DNA from: VBWE01 sp943372645
GTDB lineage: Bacteria > Bacteroidota > Bacteroidia > Palsa-965
Assembly (NCBI GenBank): GCA_943372645.1
Contig: CALRZN010000013.1
Coordinates: 1-64,000, forward strand
Reading direction: 5' to 3'
Length of the DNA stretch: 64,000 bases
Each line of letters opens with the position of its first letter. Positions within the stretch are counted from its first letter, which is position 1. Of this stretch, positions 7,588 to 16,173 are shown one piece after another. The position numbers and the translations under genes are program-made. Under the pieces are notes generated by a model, which saw nothing but the letters and a program-made list of their open reading frames with translations, did not search any database and was not told the DNA's origin.

Positions 7588-9717
7588 ATGAAATTTGCCA
7601 ACCCGTACTTCCTTTTTGCGCTGACCGCACTGGCTGTTCCGATCATCATTCATTTATTTAATTTCCGCCGCTTCAAACGCGTTTATTTTACCAACGTGCG
7701 TTTTCTGCGCGAAGTAAAACAGGAAACACAGTCGCGCAACCGCCTCAAACATTTACTGGTGCTGCTTTGCCGCTGCCTGGCGCTTTCGTTCCTCGTGCTG
7801 GCCTTTGCACAGCCATTTCTGCCGGTGAGTGAACGCAACGTTACCACCGGTGTAAAAGCGGTGAGCATTTATATTGACAATTCCTTCAGCATGGATGCGG
7901 TGAACAAAAGCAACACCACACTGCTGAAAGAAGCCCGCGACAATGCCGCTGAAATTGCTGCCGCATTCGCCCCGTCTGACCGGTTCCAACTGCTCACCAA
8001 CGATTTCGAAGGCCGCCACCAGCGATTTGTAAACCGCGAAGAGTTTCTCGAGCTGCTCGATGAAGTGCAGCCATCGCCCACCGTGCGCACGCTGGCCGAA
8101 GTAGCCGCACGGCAGCGGGACCTGCTTTCGAATGCGGACGAAGTGCAGTCGCAGGAAAAAAACGCATTCCTCATTTCCGATTTCCAGCGCACGACTTCCG
8201 ATTTCAGTAAAATTAAAACCGATACCAGCATCCGTTTCCAGCTGGTGCCCGTGCTTGCGCAGAACCGTAACAACATTTTTATAGATACCTGCTGGTTCGA
8301 ATCGCCGGTGCGCCGCCTCAATCAGCAGGAAGCGCTGCACGTGCGCCTGCGCAGCCGTTCGGATCAGGAAATGGAAAACGTGCCCATGCGCCTGTTCATC
8401 AACGGCCAGGCCAAAACACCCGCCAGCTTTAACATCGCGCCCAACAGCACCACCGATACCGTTATTTATTTCACCATCCGCGAACCCGGTTTACAGCAGG
8501 GCCGCATTGAAATAAACGATTACCCGGTAACGTTTGACGATAAGTTTTTCTTCGCGTTTGATGTGTTGCAATACATCCCGGTGCTGGCCATTAACCCGGC
8601 GTCGCCTTCGGGACTTGCGCTCAACGGACAGGCGGACGGGGAAAGTCCGTACCTGAATACGCTGTTCGGCAATGATTCCACCTTCCGGTACACAAAAACA
8701 GACGAAAACAAAATTGATTACGCATCCCTTTCGGGATTCCGGTTTATCGTGCTCAACCAGCTGCGCAGCGTTTCGAGCGGGCTGGGGCAGGAACTGAAAA
8801 AGTTTGTGCAGAACGGCGGAAGTATTTTTGTATTCCCGGCCCCGCAGCTTGAACCCAACAGTTACCGCGATTTTCTGAGCAGCCTGTCGTGCAACGTGTA
8901 TGAAACGTTTGACACCACGCGCATGCCGGTTGACCGCATCAATTACGAACACCCGTTGTACCAGGGCGTTTTCGAACGCCGTTCGGGCAACATTGACCTG
9001 CCGGTAACGAAAGGCCACTACCGCATGTCGCGGGCGGTGCGCACCACGCAGGACGATCTGCTGCGCCTGCGCAACGGCGATGTGTTCCTGGCAGCCACGC
9101 CGTTCGGAAAAGGGAAAGTATATACCTGCACTTCGCCGCTCGATCCGGCATACAGCAACTTTGCACAGCACGCCGTGTTTGTGCCTTCGATGTACCAGGC
9201 CGCGCTGTTCAGCCAGCCCCAGTCGAAACTATTTCGCACCATTGGCCAGGATGAAACGGTGTACCTGCCTGCCTCGTTTTCAGGAACGGAGAATGTATTT
9301 CACCTCACCGCGCCGGAACGCAGTTTTGATATTATTCCATCCGTAATGGTAAACGAAACCGGCATTGTGATTGATGCACAGCAGCAGGTGCGCGAACCGG
9401 GCAACTATTTTGTGGATGCCTCAGGGCAGCACGTTACCGCGGTGGCGTTTAACTACGACCGCAAAGAATCGGATCTCGGTGTTCTCACGCCCGAAGAAAT
9501 CAAAAAGCAATACGCAGATGCGGGGCTGTCGAATTTTTTCCTGCTCGAAGCAGGCGACAAAGGACTGACTGCGGCACTCACTGAAATAAACGAAGGCATT
9601 AAACTCTGGAAATGGTGCATCTGGCTTGCGCTGCTGTTTTTACTGGCAGAAGTGCTGCTGCTCCGTTTCTGGAAAACAGACATCAAACCAAAAACCAGTA
9701 ACGCTACTGCCGTATGA
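7588..9717 (+). CDS. BatA-domain membrane protein with von Willebrand A-like region
   Basis: The protein has 709 residues. It starts MKFANPYFLFALTALAVPIIIHLFNFRR, the diagnostic opening of the BatA (aerotolerance regulator) N-terminal double-helix domain. A second helix (residues about 52-72) is followed by a vWA-like domain with the MIDAS-type DNSFSMD. A long beta-rich periplasmic part follows, and a last transmembrane helix lies near residues 670-695. Family members in Bacteroidota are linked to envelope integrity and aerotolerance; the molecular role is unclear. I reject the longer in-frame start at 7489 because the promoter element lies between. Its TGA overlaps the ATG of the next gene by 4 bp, so the two are translationally coupled. 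Confidence 0.85.
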   Translation: MKFANPYFLFALTALAVPIIIHLFNFRRFKRVYFTNVRFLREVKQETQSRNRLKHLLVLLCRCLALSFLVLAFAQPFLPVSERNVTTGVKAVSIYIDNSFSMDAVNKSNTTLLKEARDNAAEIAAAFAPSDRFQLLTNDFEGRHQRFVNREEFLELLDEVQPSPTVRTLAEVAARQRDLLSNADEVQSQEKNAFLISDFQRTTSDFSKIKTDTSIRFQLVPVLAQNRNNIFIDTCWFESPVRRLNQQEALHVRLRSRSDQEMENVPMRLFINGQAKTPASFNIAPNSTTDTVIYFTIREPGLQQGRIEINDYPVTFDDKFFFAFDVLQYIPVLAINPASPSGLALNGQADGESPYLNTLFGNDSTFRYTKTDENKIDYASLSGFRFIVLNQLRSVSSGLGQELKKFVQNGGSIFVFPAPQLEPNSYRDFLSSLSCNVYETFDTTRMPVDRINYEHPLYQGVFERRSGNIDLPVTKGHYRMSRAVRTTQDDLLRLRNGDVFLAATPFGKGKVYTCTSPLDPAYSNFAQHAVFVPSMYQAALFSQPQSKLFRTIGQDETVYLPASFSGTENVFHLTAPERSFDIIPSVMVNETGIVIDAQQQVREPGNYFVDASGQHVTAVAFNYDRKESDLGVLTPEEIKKQYADAGLSNFFLLEAGDKGLTAALTEINEGIKLWKWCIWLALLFLLAEVLLLRFWKTDIKPKTSNATAV

Positions 9718-10964
9718 AGGTTGTTTTAAAAGCAGCGCTTGTAATTGATCCCCGTTCGCCGCTGAACGGAAAACGCACCGATATTTTAATTGAAAACGGA
9801 ATGATTGCCGCAACGGGTGAAAACCTCAGCGGTGATACGGTAATTGAAAGCGGCAACCTGTGTGTGTCGCCCGGCTGGTTCGATATGCAGGTTGATTTCT
9901 GCGATCCGGGCAACGAACACAAAGAAACCATCGCCACCGGTGCGGCAGCGGCAGCGGCCGGCGGATTTACAGGCGTACTGCTTATGCCCGGCACGCATCC
10001 GCCGGTACATTCCAAATCGGAAGTGGAGTACGTGATTCGCAAAGCCGCAGGTTCGCTTGTGGATGTTTATCCCGCAGGTGCCATCACGCACGGCCTCGAA
10101 GGCAAAGACATGGCCGAACTGTACGACATGCACCAGGCCGGCGCACGCGCGTTTACCGACGGTGCAAAACCGATAAGCAATGCCGGTATGCTGGTGCGAA
10201 CGTTGCTGTATGCAAAAAACTTTAACGGAAAAATACTCACGCGCTGCGATGAAAAAAGCATTTCGGCCGACGGTAAAATGAACGAAGGCGTGGTAAGCAC
10301 CGCGCTCGGATTAAAAGGCATTCCCGCCATGGCCGAAGAGCTGATGGTAGCACGCAACATGGCCCTGGCCGAATACGCGGAAGCACCGCTGCACCTGCAG
10401 GGCATAAGCACCGCACGTTCGGTGGAACTGATACGCGAAGGCAAAAAACGCGGCCTGCAGATCACCGCTTCGGTAAATGCTGCAAACCTGTACTGGACCG
10501 ACGAAGCGCTCGACGAATTTGAAACCAACTATAAAGTAAATCCGCCCCTGCGCACCCGCGCCGATGTGGATGCACTGATTGCCGGTATAGCTGACGGAAC
10601 GATTGACATCATCGTAAGCGATCACACACCGGAAGATGTAGAATCGAAAGTGGTTGAATTTGACCAGGCCGCCTTCGGCATGATCGGAACGGAAACCGCT
10701 TTCGCACTCGCACGCACCGCCGCGCCGCAACTGCCGGTAGAAAAATTAGTGGCCGCATTTTCCGCCAACCCGCGCCAGCTGCTCGGGCTTGAAACCGCCA
10801 CAATTGAAAAAGGCAACGCCGCCAACCTCACCGTTTTTGATCCCGATGCAGCATGGACGTACAGCAGCATCCGCTCGCTCTCGCGCAACACACCGGCCTT
10901 AGGATTGGCATTAAAAGGGAAGGTGATAGGGGTGGTGAATAAAGGGCAGTTTACAGCAAACTGA
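9714..10964 (+). CDS. dihydroorotase-like amidohydrolase lacking the catalytic metal ligands
   Basis: The protein has 416 residues with the dihydroorotase fold throughout: ETIATGAAAAAAGGFTG, the LLMPGTHPP substrate loop, the NPPLRTRADVDALI segment and SDHTPED. The residues that hold the metals are changed. The canonical HxH after the first beta strand ('PGFIDxHVHLR') reads PGWFDMQVDFCDPG here, and the HAED position reads TRCDEKS. Such non-catalytic dihydroorotases occur in Bacteroidota beside a genuine PyrC, and in some bacteria they stabilise aspartate transcarbamoylase. I therefore call it a probable structural or alternative-function homologue and leave out a pyrC symbol. It is coupled to the bat gene by ATGA. 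Confidence 0.85.
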   Translation: MKVVLKAALVIDPRSPLNGKRTDILIENGMIAATGENLSGDTVIESGNLCVSPGWFDMQVDFCDPGNEHKETIATGAAAAAAGGFTGVLLMPGTHPPVHSKSEVEYVIRKAAGSLVDVYPAGAITHGLEGKDMAELYDMHQAGARAFTDGAKPISNAGMLVRTLLYAKNFNGKILTRCDEKSISADGKMNEGVVSTALGLKGIPAMAEELMVARNMALAEYAEAPLHLQGISTARSVELIREGKKRGLQITASVNAANLYWTDEALDEFETNYKVNPPLRTRADVDALIAGIADGTIDIIVSDHTPEDVESKVVEFDQAAFGMIGTETAFALARTAAPQLPVEKLVAAFSANPRQLLGLETATIEKGNAANLTVFDPDAAWTYSSIRSLSRNTPALGLALKGKVIGVVNKGQFTAN

Positions 10965-10973
10965 TTGGGGATT

Positions 10974-11104
10974 TTTCGATTTTTGAATTTCGATTTTTGA
11001 TTGGTTTCATCACACGCCGTCTTCCGGCCTTCGCACGATCTGCGCCCCGGAAGACAGGCTCAGACTGACGTGGGGTATTATTGATGAAATCAAAAATCAA
11101 AAAT
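10974..11104. repeat. inverted repeat, 'CGATTTTTGATTTTTGA' word type
   Basis: The left arm at 10981-11013 (TTTTTGATT words ending GGTTTCATCA) is the reverse complement of 11082-11104 (TGATGAAATCAAAAATCAAAAAT). The loop contains an inner imperfect pair, CGTCTTCCGG / CCGGAAGAC. It lies between the convergent dihydroorotase-like gene and lolD. Confidence 0.7.
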
Positions 11105-11134
11105 GCGGAGCGCGTACTACGCGCAGCGTTTTCC

Positions 11135-11785
11135 TCAAACAATCAGCCCGTCGCGCATAATCAACTTACGATCGGCCATATTCGCCAGCTCATCATTGTG
11201 GGTAACAATAACGAAGGTTTGTTTCAGTTCATCGCGCAGTTGGAAAAAGAGGTTGTGCAATAACTTTGCATTTTCCGAATCGAGGTTGCCGGAAGGTTCA
11301 TCGGCCAGGATCACGGCCGGTTCGTTCATCAGTGCGCGGGCAACGGCCACACGCTGCTGTTCGCCGCCCGAAAGCTCGGCCGGTTTGTGCGTGGCACGCG
11401 GACCAACGCCCAGCATGTCGAGCAGTTTCATGGCGCGGGTTTCTGCTTCCTTTTTTCCGCCGCGTGCGATGAATGCGGGAATGCACACATTTTCGAGCGC
11501 GGTAAATTCAGGCAGCAGGTGGTGAAACTGGAACACAAAACCAATGTGTTTGTTACGGAACGCCGAAAGTTCGCGCTGCCGCAGTTGCTGTACTTCCTGC
11601 CCGTTGATGGAAAGTGAACCGCCATCGGGCTGATCGAGCGTACCGAGAATCGTAAGCAACGTAGTTTTTCCCGCACCGGACGAACCGACAATGGAAACCA
11701 CTTCGCCTTTCGCAATGGAAAGATCAATGCCTTTTAAAACCTGTAGTTTGCCGTACGATTTGGTAATGCGTTGCGCCTCAATCAT
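11135..11785 (-). CDS. lolD: ABC transporter ATPase, LolD/MacB type
   Basis: The protein has 216 residues, one nucleotide-binding domain. Walker A is GSSGAGKTT, the Q-loop lies in FVFQFHHLLPEFTALENV, the signature is LSGGEQQRVAVARAL and Walker B is VILADEPSGNLDS with H in VTHND. The FQFHHLLPEFTALEN pattern is typical of LolD, the ATPase that drives release of lipoproteins from the inner membrane; related MacB/FtsE ATPases cannot be fully excluded because no permease gene is adjacent. Convergent with the pseudo-dihydroorotase gene. The promoter element ends 5 bases before the ATG. Confidence 0.88.
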   Translation of the reverse strand: MIEAQRITKSYGKLQVLKGIDLSIAKGEVVSIVGSSGAGKTTLLTILGTLDQPDGGSLSINGQEVQQLRQRELSAFRNKHIGFVFQFHHLLPEFTALENVCIPAFIARGGKKEAETRAMKLLDMLGVGPRATHKPAELSGGEQQRVAVARALMNEPAVILADEPSGNLDSENAKLLHNLFFQLRDELKQTFVIVTHNDELANMADRKLIMRDGLIV

Positions 11786-11790
11786 GGGCG

Positions 11791-11798
11791 CAAATATA
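11791..11798 (-). promoter_or_regulatory. -7 promoter element TATATTTG of lolD
   Basis: On the minus strand it reads TATATTTG. Its G is 6 nt from the A of the lolD ATG, so the transcript should begin at or next to the start codon (leaderless). Confidence 0.65.
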
Positions 11799-11859
11799 AC
11801 GGATTTGAAAGATGTTGGTTTTCCGGCTTTAATGATCGTTGGCTATTTATGATTTTTTT

Positions 11860-11960
11860 AAATGCTCAATTTTCAACTCACAATGTTCAATGCTCAAGTA
11901 AAAAATGGACAAATAAGTAAAGTTGAAAATTGCGTATTGAACATTGAAAATTGAGCATTT
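11860..11960. repeat. inverted repeat, 'AAAATTGAGCATT' word type
   Basis: Arms 11860-11890 and 11923-11960 are imperfect reverse complements made of AATGCTCAATTTTCAA words. It is the same family as the palindrome at 154-239 in a different genomic context. Confidence 0.7.
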
Positions 11961-11990
11961 TCAGGCCAGATCGTGCTTAAAACCACAAAC

Positions 11991-12119
11991 TCAATTGAAC
12001 TTGGTACAGTCACAAGGCACCGGTTTACGCGCTCTTCGACCCGTGCCGTGTTTCTGGCCGCAGGCGCTGAAAAACGTGGTGAATACAAGCAGGAACGCAA
12101 AGGTACGGAGCAGTCGCAT
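11991..12119 (-). CDS. small predicted lipoprotein, 42 residues
   Basis: The peptide begins MRLLRTFAFLLVFTTFFSACG: a basic start, a hydrophobic stretch and a lipobox (FSAC). About 22 residues follow the cysteine, with a basic segment (GTGRRARKP) and a CDC motif near the end. A perfect promoter element TATCTTTG ends 3 bases before this ATG, the same arrangement as at several confident genes here, which is the main reason for calling so short a gene. Function unknown; it resembles small entericidin-like lipoproteins only in form. It is divergent from ilvE. Confidence 0.6.
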   Translation of the reverse strand: MRLLRTFAFLLVFTTFFSACGQKHGTGRRARKPVPCDCTKFN

Positions 12120-12122
12120 CTT

Positions 12123-12130
12123 CAAAGATA
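12123..12130 (-). promoter_or_regulatory. -7 promoter element TATCTTTG of the small lipoprotein gene
   Basis: On the minus strand it reads TATCTTTG, 4 nt before the A of the ATG at 12119. Confidence 0.55.
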
Positions 12131-12200
12131 ACACTTCATTGGTCATGGTGAAAGGCTGTCCCGTCGAAATCAGGGCTAAAATGGTAGGTATTTCAAAAAA

Positions 12201-12208
12201 TAACTTTG
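12201..12208 (+). promoter_or_regulatory. -7 promoter element TAACTTTG of ilvE
   Basis: Perfect TAnnTTTG. The predicted leader before the ATG at 12271 is about 57 nt, longer than at the neighbouring genes. Confidence 0.5.
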
Positions 12209-12270
12209 ATCTTTGTGAAAGGCTGATAGAGCAGCCCGTGAATAGCGGTTCAAATAACATTTATAAGTGT

Positions 12271-13341
12271 ATGAGTACAGCGACTATGCAAATAGCTGTG
12301 GAGAAGGTAAAAGTTTCCCGCCTTCCGGGTCTTGACGTGAATAACCTCGTGTTTGGCCGCGTTTTTTCCGATCACATGTTTATCTCCGATTATACCGAAG
12401 GGCACTGGACAGAAAACCGCATCGTTCCGTATGCCGATCTGCCCATGAGTCCGGCCAGTTCGGTGATTCACTACGGCCAGTCCATTTTCGAAGGCATGAA
12501 AGCATACCGCTCCGATTCGGGCGAGATTCTGCTGTTCCGTCCGCTCGACAACCACAAACGCCTTAACCGTTCGGCGCACCGCATGGCGATGCCCGATGTT
12601 CCGGAAGAAGTATTTATGGAAGGCCTCCGCGAACTGCTGCTGCTGGATAAAAACTGGATTCCCGACGGCGAAGGCCGTTCGCTCTACATCCGCCCCTTTC
12701 ACATGGCTACGGATGAATACATCGGCGTAAAAGCATCTGACAACTACAAATTTATGATCATCACTTCGCCGGTTGGCCATTATTATTCCGAGCCGCTGCG
12801 CGTGATGATTGAAACACAATACTTCCGGGCCGTGCAGGGCGGGGTAGGAGCTACGAAAGTTTCGGGCAACTACGGCCGTTCGCATTATCCCACACAGCTT
12901 GCCAAACAGAAAGGCTACGATCAGCTCATCTGGACCGATTCACGCGAACACCGTTACGTGGAAGAATCGGGCACCATGAACCTGATGTTTGTGATTGATG
13001 ATGTACTCATCACACCGCCGCTGGGCGATACCATCCTGGCCGGCATTACCCGCGACAGCGTACTCACCCTTGCCCGCGACTGGGGCATGAAAGTGCAGGA
13101 ACGCCGCATTGCTATTGACGAAATTATGGATGCGTTTAACCGCGGCGTACTGCAGGAAGCTTTCGGCACCGGCACTGCGGCCACCATCGCGCAGATTTCG
13201 GTAATCGGCCATGCCGGTATTGATTACACGCTGCCTCCCGTTGCCGAACGCAAGTTCTCCAACAAAGTAAACAAAGCCCTCGATGATATCCGCCGCGGCC
13301 GCGCTGAAGACAAACACGGCTGGGTGGTTAAAATCAGCTGA
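12271..13341 (+). CDS. ilvE: branched-chain amino acid aminotransferase
   Basis: The protein has 356 residues, a fold-type IV PLP enzyme that transfers amino groups to and from leucine, isoleucine and valine. Landmarks are VIHYGQSIFEGMKAYR, the RLNRSAHRM segment, LYIRPFHMATD, the lysine in GATKVSGNYGRSH that binds PLP, EESGTMNLMFV and EAFGTGTAATI. The length matches the longer BCAT form. I use the ATG at 12271. The frame stays open for about 330 bp upstream, but that part crosses the palindrome, the small lipoprotein gene and the promoter and does not look coding. A composite palindrome follows the gene. Confidence 0.93.
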   Translation: MSTATMQIAVEKVKVSRLPGLDVNNLVFGRVFSDHMFISDYTEGHWTENRIVPYADLPMSPASSVIHYGQSIFEGMKAYRSDSGEILLFRPLDNHKRLNRSAHRMAMPDVPEEVFMEGLRELLLLDKNWIPDGEGRSLYIRPFHMATDEYIGVKASDNYKFMIITSPVGHYYSEPLRVMIETQYFRAVQGGVGATKVSGNYGRSHYPTQLAKQKGYDQLIWTDSREHRYVEESGTMNLMFVIDDVLITPPLGDTILAGITRDSVLTLARDWGMKVQERRIAIDEIMDAFNRGVLQEAFGTGTAATIAQISVIGHAGIDYTLPPVAERKFSNKVNKALDDIRRGRAEDKHGWVVKIS

Positions 13342-13347
13342 TTTTTA

Positions 13348-13560
13348 CGATCATTTAAAATAGCAGTACTTGCTGTGCGGTTTCAGTAAAATAAATCCTG
13401 AAATAAGTGGCAGTAGCAGGGGGCAGTGGCAGTCGGTTTATTTTTCAGAACCAGAATCTGCTCCTTACAAATAGATGACTGCCACTGCCCCCTGCCACTG
13501 CCAACTCAGCATACGAGCTATTTTATAAAAGCCGACGTTTTTATGCTGTCTATTTTAAAA
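13348..13560. repeat. composite nested palindrome, 'GGCAGTGGCAG' word type
   Basis: The inner arms are GTGGCAGTAGCAGGGGGCAG (13406-13425 and on) and the matching CTGCCACTGCCCCCTGCCAC. Outer flanks carry TTTAAAATAG on the left and CTATTTTATAA / CTATTTTAAAAG on the right (13511-13560). The loop (TTTTCAGAA...GAATCTG...CCTTAC) is clearly related to the loop of the element at 34096-34240. The left edge contains GATCATTT, a boundary word shared with the elements near 33900 and 34100. Confidence 0.75.
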
Positions 13561-13637
13561 GAGCAATTAAAGTAACCCTTCTTCCCCGGAATCGTTTAAG
13601 CCCTATATTCGCAGTAGCATTACTGCCACTATCAACT

Positions 13638-15371
13638 ATGCGCTACAACATATCCTGGGTTAATCCGCAGCAGCATTTCATCACGTTTGAATGTATCATT
13701 GAAAATGTCGCCACTCCCGAACTCCACATTCAGCAGCCCGCGTGGCGTCCCGGCCGTTACGAGCTGGGAAACTTTGCAAAAAACGTCCGCAATTTACGCG
13801 TAACAGATGCGTCGGGCAATGCACTTGCGTTTACAAAAACAGGCAAGGACCATTGGGTGGTTTCGGCCGCCGGAGCAGCAACGGTGCATGTGCATTACGA
13901 ATATTACGCTGCTGATCTGAATGCCGGCTCCACGTTTCTTGACGACAGCCAGCTGTACATGAACCCGGTGAACTGCTGCATGTACGTGCCCGACCGCATG
14001 CACGACGAACATCGCTTAGTTCTGGATCTGCCAGCTGATTACAAAATTGCCTGCGCACTGCCGCAGTCCGCAAAAAATGAACTGCTTGCGGAAAGTTTCG
14101 ACCGCCTGGCCGATAGCCCGTTTATTGCCAGTGCCACGCTCAAACACCAGCATTTTGTGCTTGACGGGGTGGGTTTTCACCTCTGGTTCCAGGGCGAATG
14201 CAAACCCGACTGGCCGAAAATCATTTCCGACTTTTTCATTTTCGTAAACGAGCAGATGATGATGATGAAAACCTTCCCGGCCGGGGAGTATCATTTCTTC
14301 TTCCAGATTCTGCCCATGCGTTTTTATCACGGGGTGGAACACCTCGATTCAACGGTGATTGTGCTGGGACCATCGTACAAACTGATGAGCGACGTGTATC
14401 ACGATTTTCTTGGTGTGAGTTCGCACGAACTGTTTCATGCCTGGAACATCAAGGCCATCCGCCCGGCAGAAATGTACCCGTACGATTTCACGAAAGAAAA
14501 CTACTCGCGCCTCGGGTACGTATGCGAAGGCGTAACGACGTATTACGGCGATTATTTGCTGTACCGCTCTACCGTTTACAGCGAAGCCGAGTACTGGCAA
14601 ACGTTTGCGGAGCGCATGCAGAAACATTTTGACAACCCGGGCCGGTTCAGCCTTTCGGTGGCCGACAGTTCGTTTGAAACGTGGCTCGACGGGTATGTGC
14701 CGGGCATTCCGGGCCGCAAAACATCCATTTACGACGAAGGCTGCCTGCTTGCTTTTGTTACCGATATACTCATCCGCAAATCAACAAACAACGACTGTTC
14801 ACTGGATGATGTGATGCGCCTGCTGTACACCGAATATGCGCAGCAGGGCAAAGGCTACACCGAAGCCGATTACCAGGCGCTGGTAGAACGCGTGGCGGGT
14901 GTTTCATTTGACAACCTGTTTAAGCAGTATTTTTACACTGCAGCCGATTATACGCCCATTCTTACGGAAGCGCTGGAGTATATCGGCTATAAACTGGTCA
15001 TCTTTCCATCCGCACGCATAAACGAGCATCTTTACGGTTTTAAAACACTGGAAACAGCAGGTGTTACCAAAGTGGCAGCCGTGTATCCGGGTTCACCGGC
15101 CGAGCTTGCCGGACTTGCTCCGCAGGATGATGTGATTGCGGTGAATACCATGCCTGTTAAAAACGACCTGAACGAATGGATGCGTTATTTCGGAAAAGTG
15201 CCGCTGGAACTGCTTGTTTCGTCAGGAGGCCGCACAAAAATTGTAACGCTTGAAGCGGGCAAAAAAACGTTTTACGGGCAGTATAAAACCGATAAATCGG
15301 CAGAAATAACCCCTGAGCAGCAGTTTGCGCGTGATAAATGGTGTGGAAAACGAGCGGGAACGACGTTTTAA
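13638..15371 (+). CDS. M61 family peptidase with C-terminal PDZ domain
   Basis: The protein has 577 residues. An N-terminal beta-sandwich domain (W.PG.YE.GNFAKNVRN motif) precedes the gluzincin catalytic domain with HELFHAWNIKAIRP (HExxH near residue 262), and the downstream EGVTTYYGDYLLYRS helix supplies the third zinc ligand. A PDZ domain around residues 460-530 contains VYPGSPAELAGLAPQDDVIAVN. This is the glycyl-aminopeptidase-like M61 family, common in Bacteroidota. No signal peptide is visible, so it is probably cytoplasmic. A near match to the promoter (TATATTCG at 13604-13611) precedes it. Confidence 0.92.
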   Translation: MRYNISWVNPQQHFITFECIIENVATPELHIQQPAWRPGRYELGNFAKNVRNLRVTDASGNALAFTKTGKDHWVVSAAGAATVHVHYEYYAADLNAGSTFLDDSQLYMNPVNCCMYVPDRMHDEHRLVLDLPADYKIACALPQSAKNELLAESFDRLADSPFIASATLKHQHFVLDGVGFHLWFQGECKPDWPKIISDFFIFVNEQMMMMKTFPAGEYHFFFQILPMRFYHGVEHLDSTVIVLGPSYKLMSDVYHDFLGVSSHELFHAWNIKAIRPAEMYPYDFTKENYSRLGYVCEGVTTYYGDYLLYRSTVYSEAEYWQTFAERMQKHFDNPGRFSLSVADSSFETWLDGYVPGIPGRKTSIYDEGCLLAFVTDILIRKSTNNDCSLDDVMRLLYTEYAQQGKGYTEADYQALVERVAGVSFDNLFKQYFYTAADYTPILTEALEYIGYKLVIFPSARINEHLYGFKTLETAGVTKVAAVYPGSPAELAGLAPQDDVIAVNTMPVKNDLNEWMRYFGKVPLELLVSSGGRTKIVTLEAGKKTFYGQYKTDKSAEITPEQQFARDKWCGKRAGTTF

Positions 15372-15497
15372 TATAATGAAAATCAGCCGTTTGCTGATTT
15401 GTTAATAATTCCACGCTTATTCTGTTTGAAAAAACGGCAAAATGTTTTTGCTTCGTATTTGTAATCAACCAAACCAAAATAACTAAAAAGAAACATT

Positions 15498-15968
15498 ATG
15501 GAACAAACTAACACAGCACCGAAGAGACCGACTTTTCTTACCGTTCTCTGTATTTTAACATGGGTAGGAAGCGTATGGGCAATTATCAGCCTCTTCCTCG
15601 GTAAAGCCGCAGTTTCAATGGCATCAGGTATGGCAGAAGGAATGTCGAACATGGCCGAAGGTGCAGCAGGTTCAAGCCCTGAATTAAGCAAAGCAATGGA
15701 AGATATGAACAGTGCAGTATCTAACTACGACACTTACATGTACATCGGTATTGCCTGCGCATTACTTTGTATCGTTGGTGCAGTTATGATGTGGCAGCTT
15801 AAGAAAATGGGCTTCTACGTTTACGTAGTAGGTGAGCTCGTTGCTCCGATCCTGGCTATCGTTCTGCTCGGCAGCACTGCAATGGCAGGCGCTATGGCAG
15901 TACTCGGCCTGATCATTCCGATCGTGTTCGTTGTACTCTACGGTCTGAACCTGAAACACATGAAGTAG
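15498..15968 (+). CDS. four-helix membrane protein
   Basis: The protein has 156 residues. A hydrophilic N-terminus is followed by a helix (FLTVLCILTWVGSVWAIISLF), a Ser/Met/Glu-rich extramembrane stretch with repeated MAEG words, and three further helices ending in LNLKHMK. The pattern resembles small Bacteroidota DUF4064-like or DoxX-like proteins, but I do not recognise a family with confidence. Codon usage is highly regular, with many GCA, GGT and ATC codons, unlike its neighbours, which suggests strong expression. An intrinsic terminator directly follows. Confidence 0.75.
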   Translation: MEQTNTAPKRPTFLTVLCILTWVGSVWAIISLFLGKAAVSMASGMAEGMSNMAEGAAGSSPELSKAMEDMNSAVSNYDTYMYIGIACALLCIVGAVMMWQLKKMGFYVYVVGELVAPILAIVLLGSTAMAGAMAVLGLIIPIVFVVLYGLNLKHMK

Positions 15969-15995
15969 GCATCTGCCCGCTTTAAAAAATAATAA

Positions 15996-16027
15996 GGCCC
16001 GCTTCTGAAAAGGAGCGGGCTTTGTTT
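15996..16027 (+). terminator. intrinsic terminator
   Basis: The stem GCCCGCTTCT / AGGAGCGGGC with a GAAA-type loop is followed by TTTGTTTTTT. It ends transcription of the membrane-protein gene. Confidence 0.8.
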
Positions 16028-16079
16028 TTTATAACTGGTGCCGGGGGAAGTTTGTTGGTATTGCTTTAAGTATGGCTTT

Positions 16080-16132
16080 CTGGGACTTTTGGGACTTGAG
16101 GGACATGCCCCAAGAGTCCCTAAAGTCCCAGA
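16080..16132. repeat. inverted repeat, 'GGGACTTTAGGGACT' word type
   Basis: The left arm TGGGACTTTTGGGACTTGAGG (16081 on) is reverse complementary to GTCCCTAAAGTCCCA (16117-16131). It lies between convergent genes; outer TTTAAG / CTTAAAG words may extend it. Confidence 0.65.
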
Positions 16133-16173
16133 GGCGCAAACTAATAGTCCCGCAGGCACAGGCTTAAAGTAAC

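Noticed and set aside
11944..12270. N-terminal extension of IlvE
   Set aside because: It crosses a palindrome, the antisense lipoprotein gene and a promoter; the family starts near the ATG at 12271.
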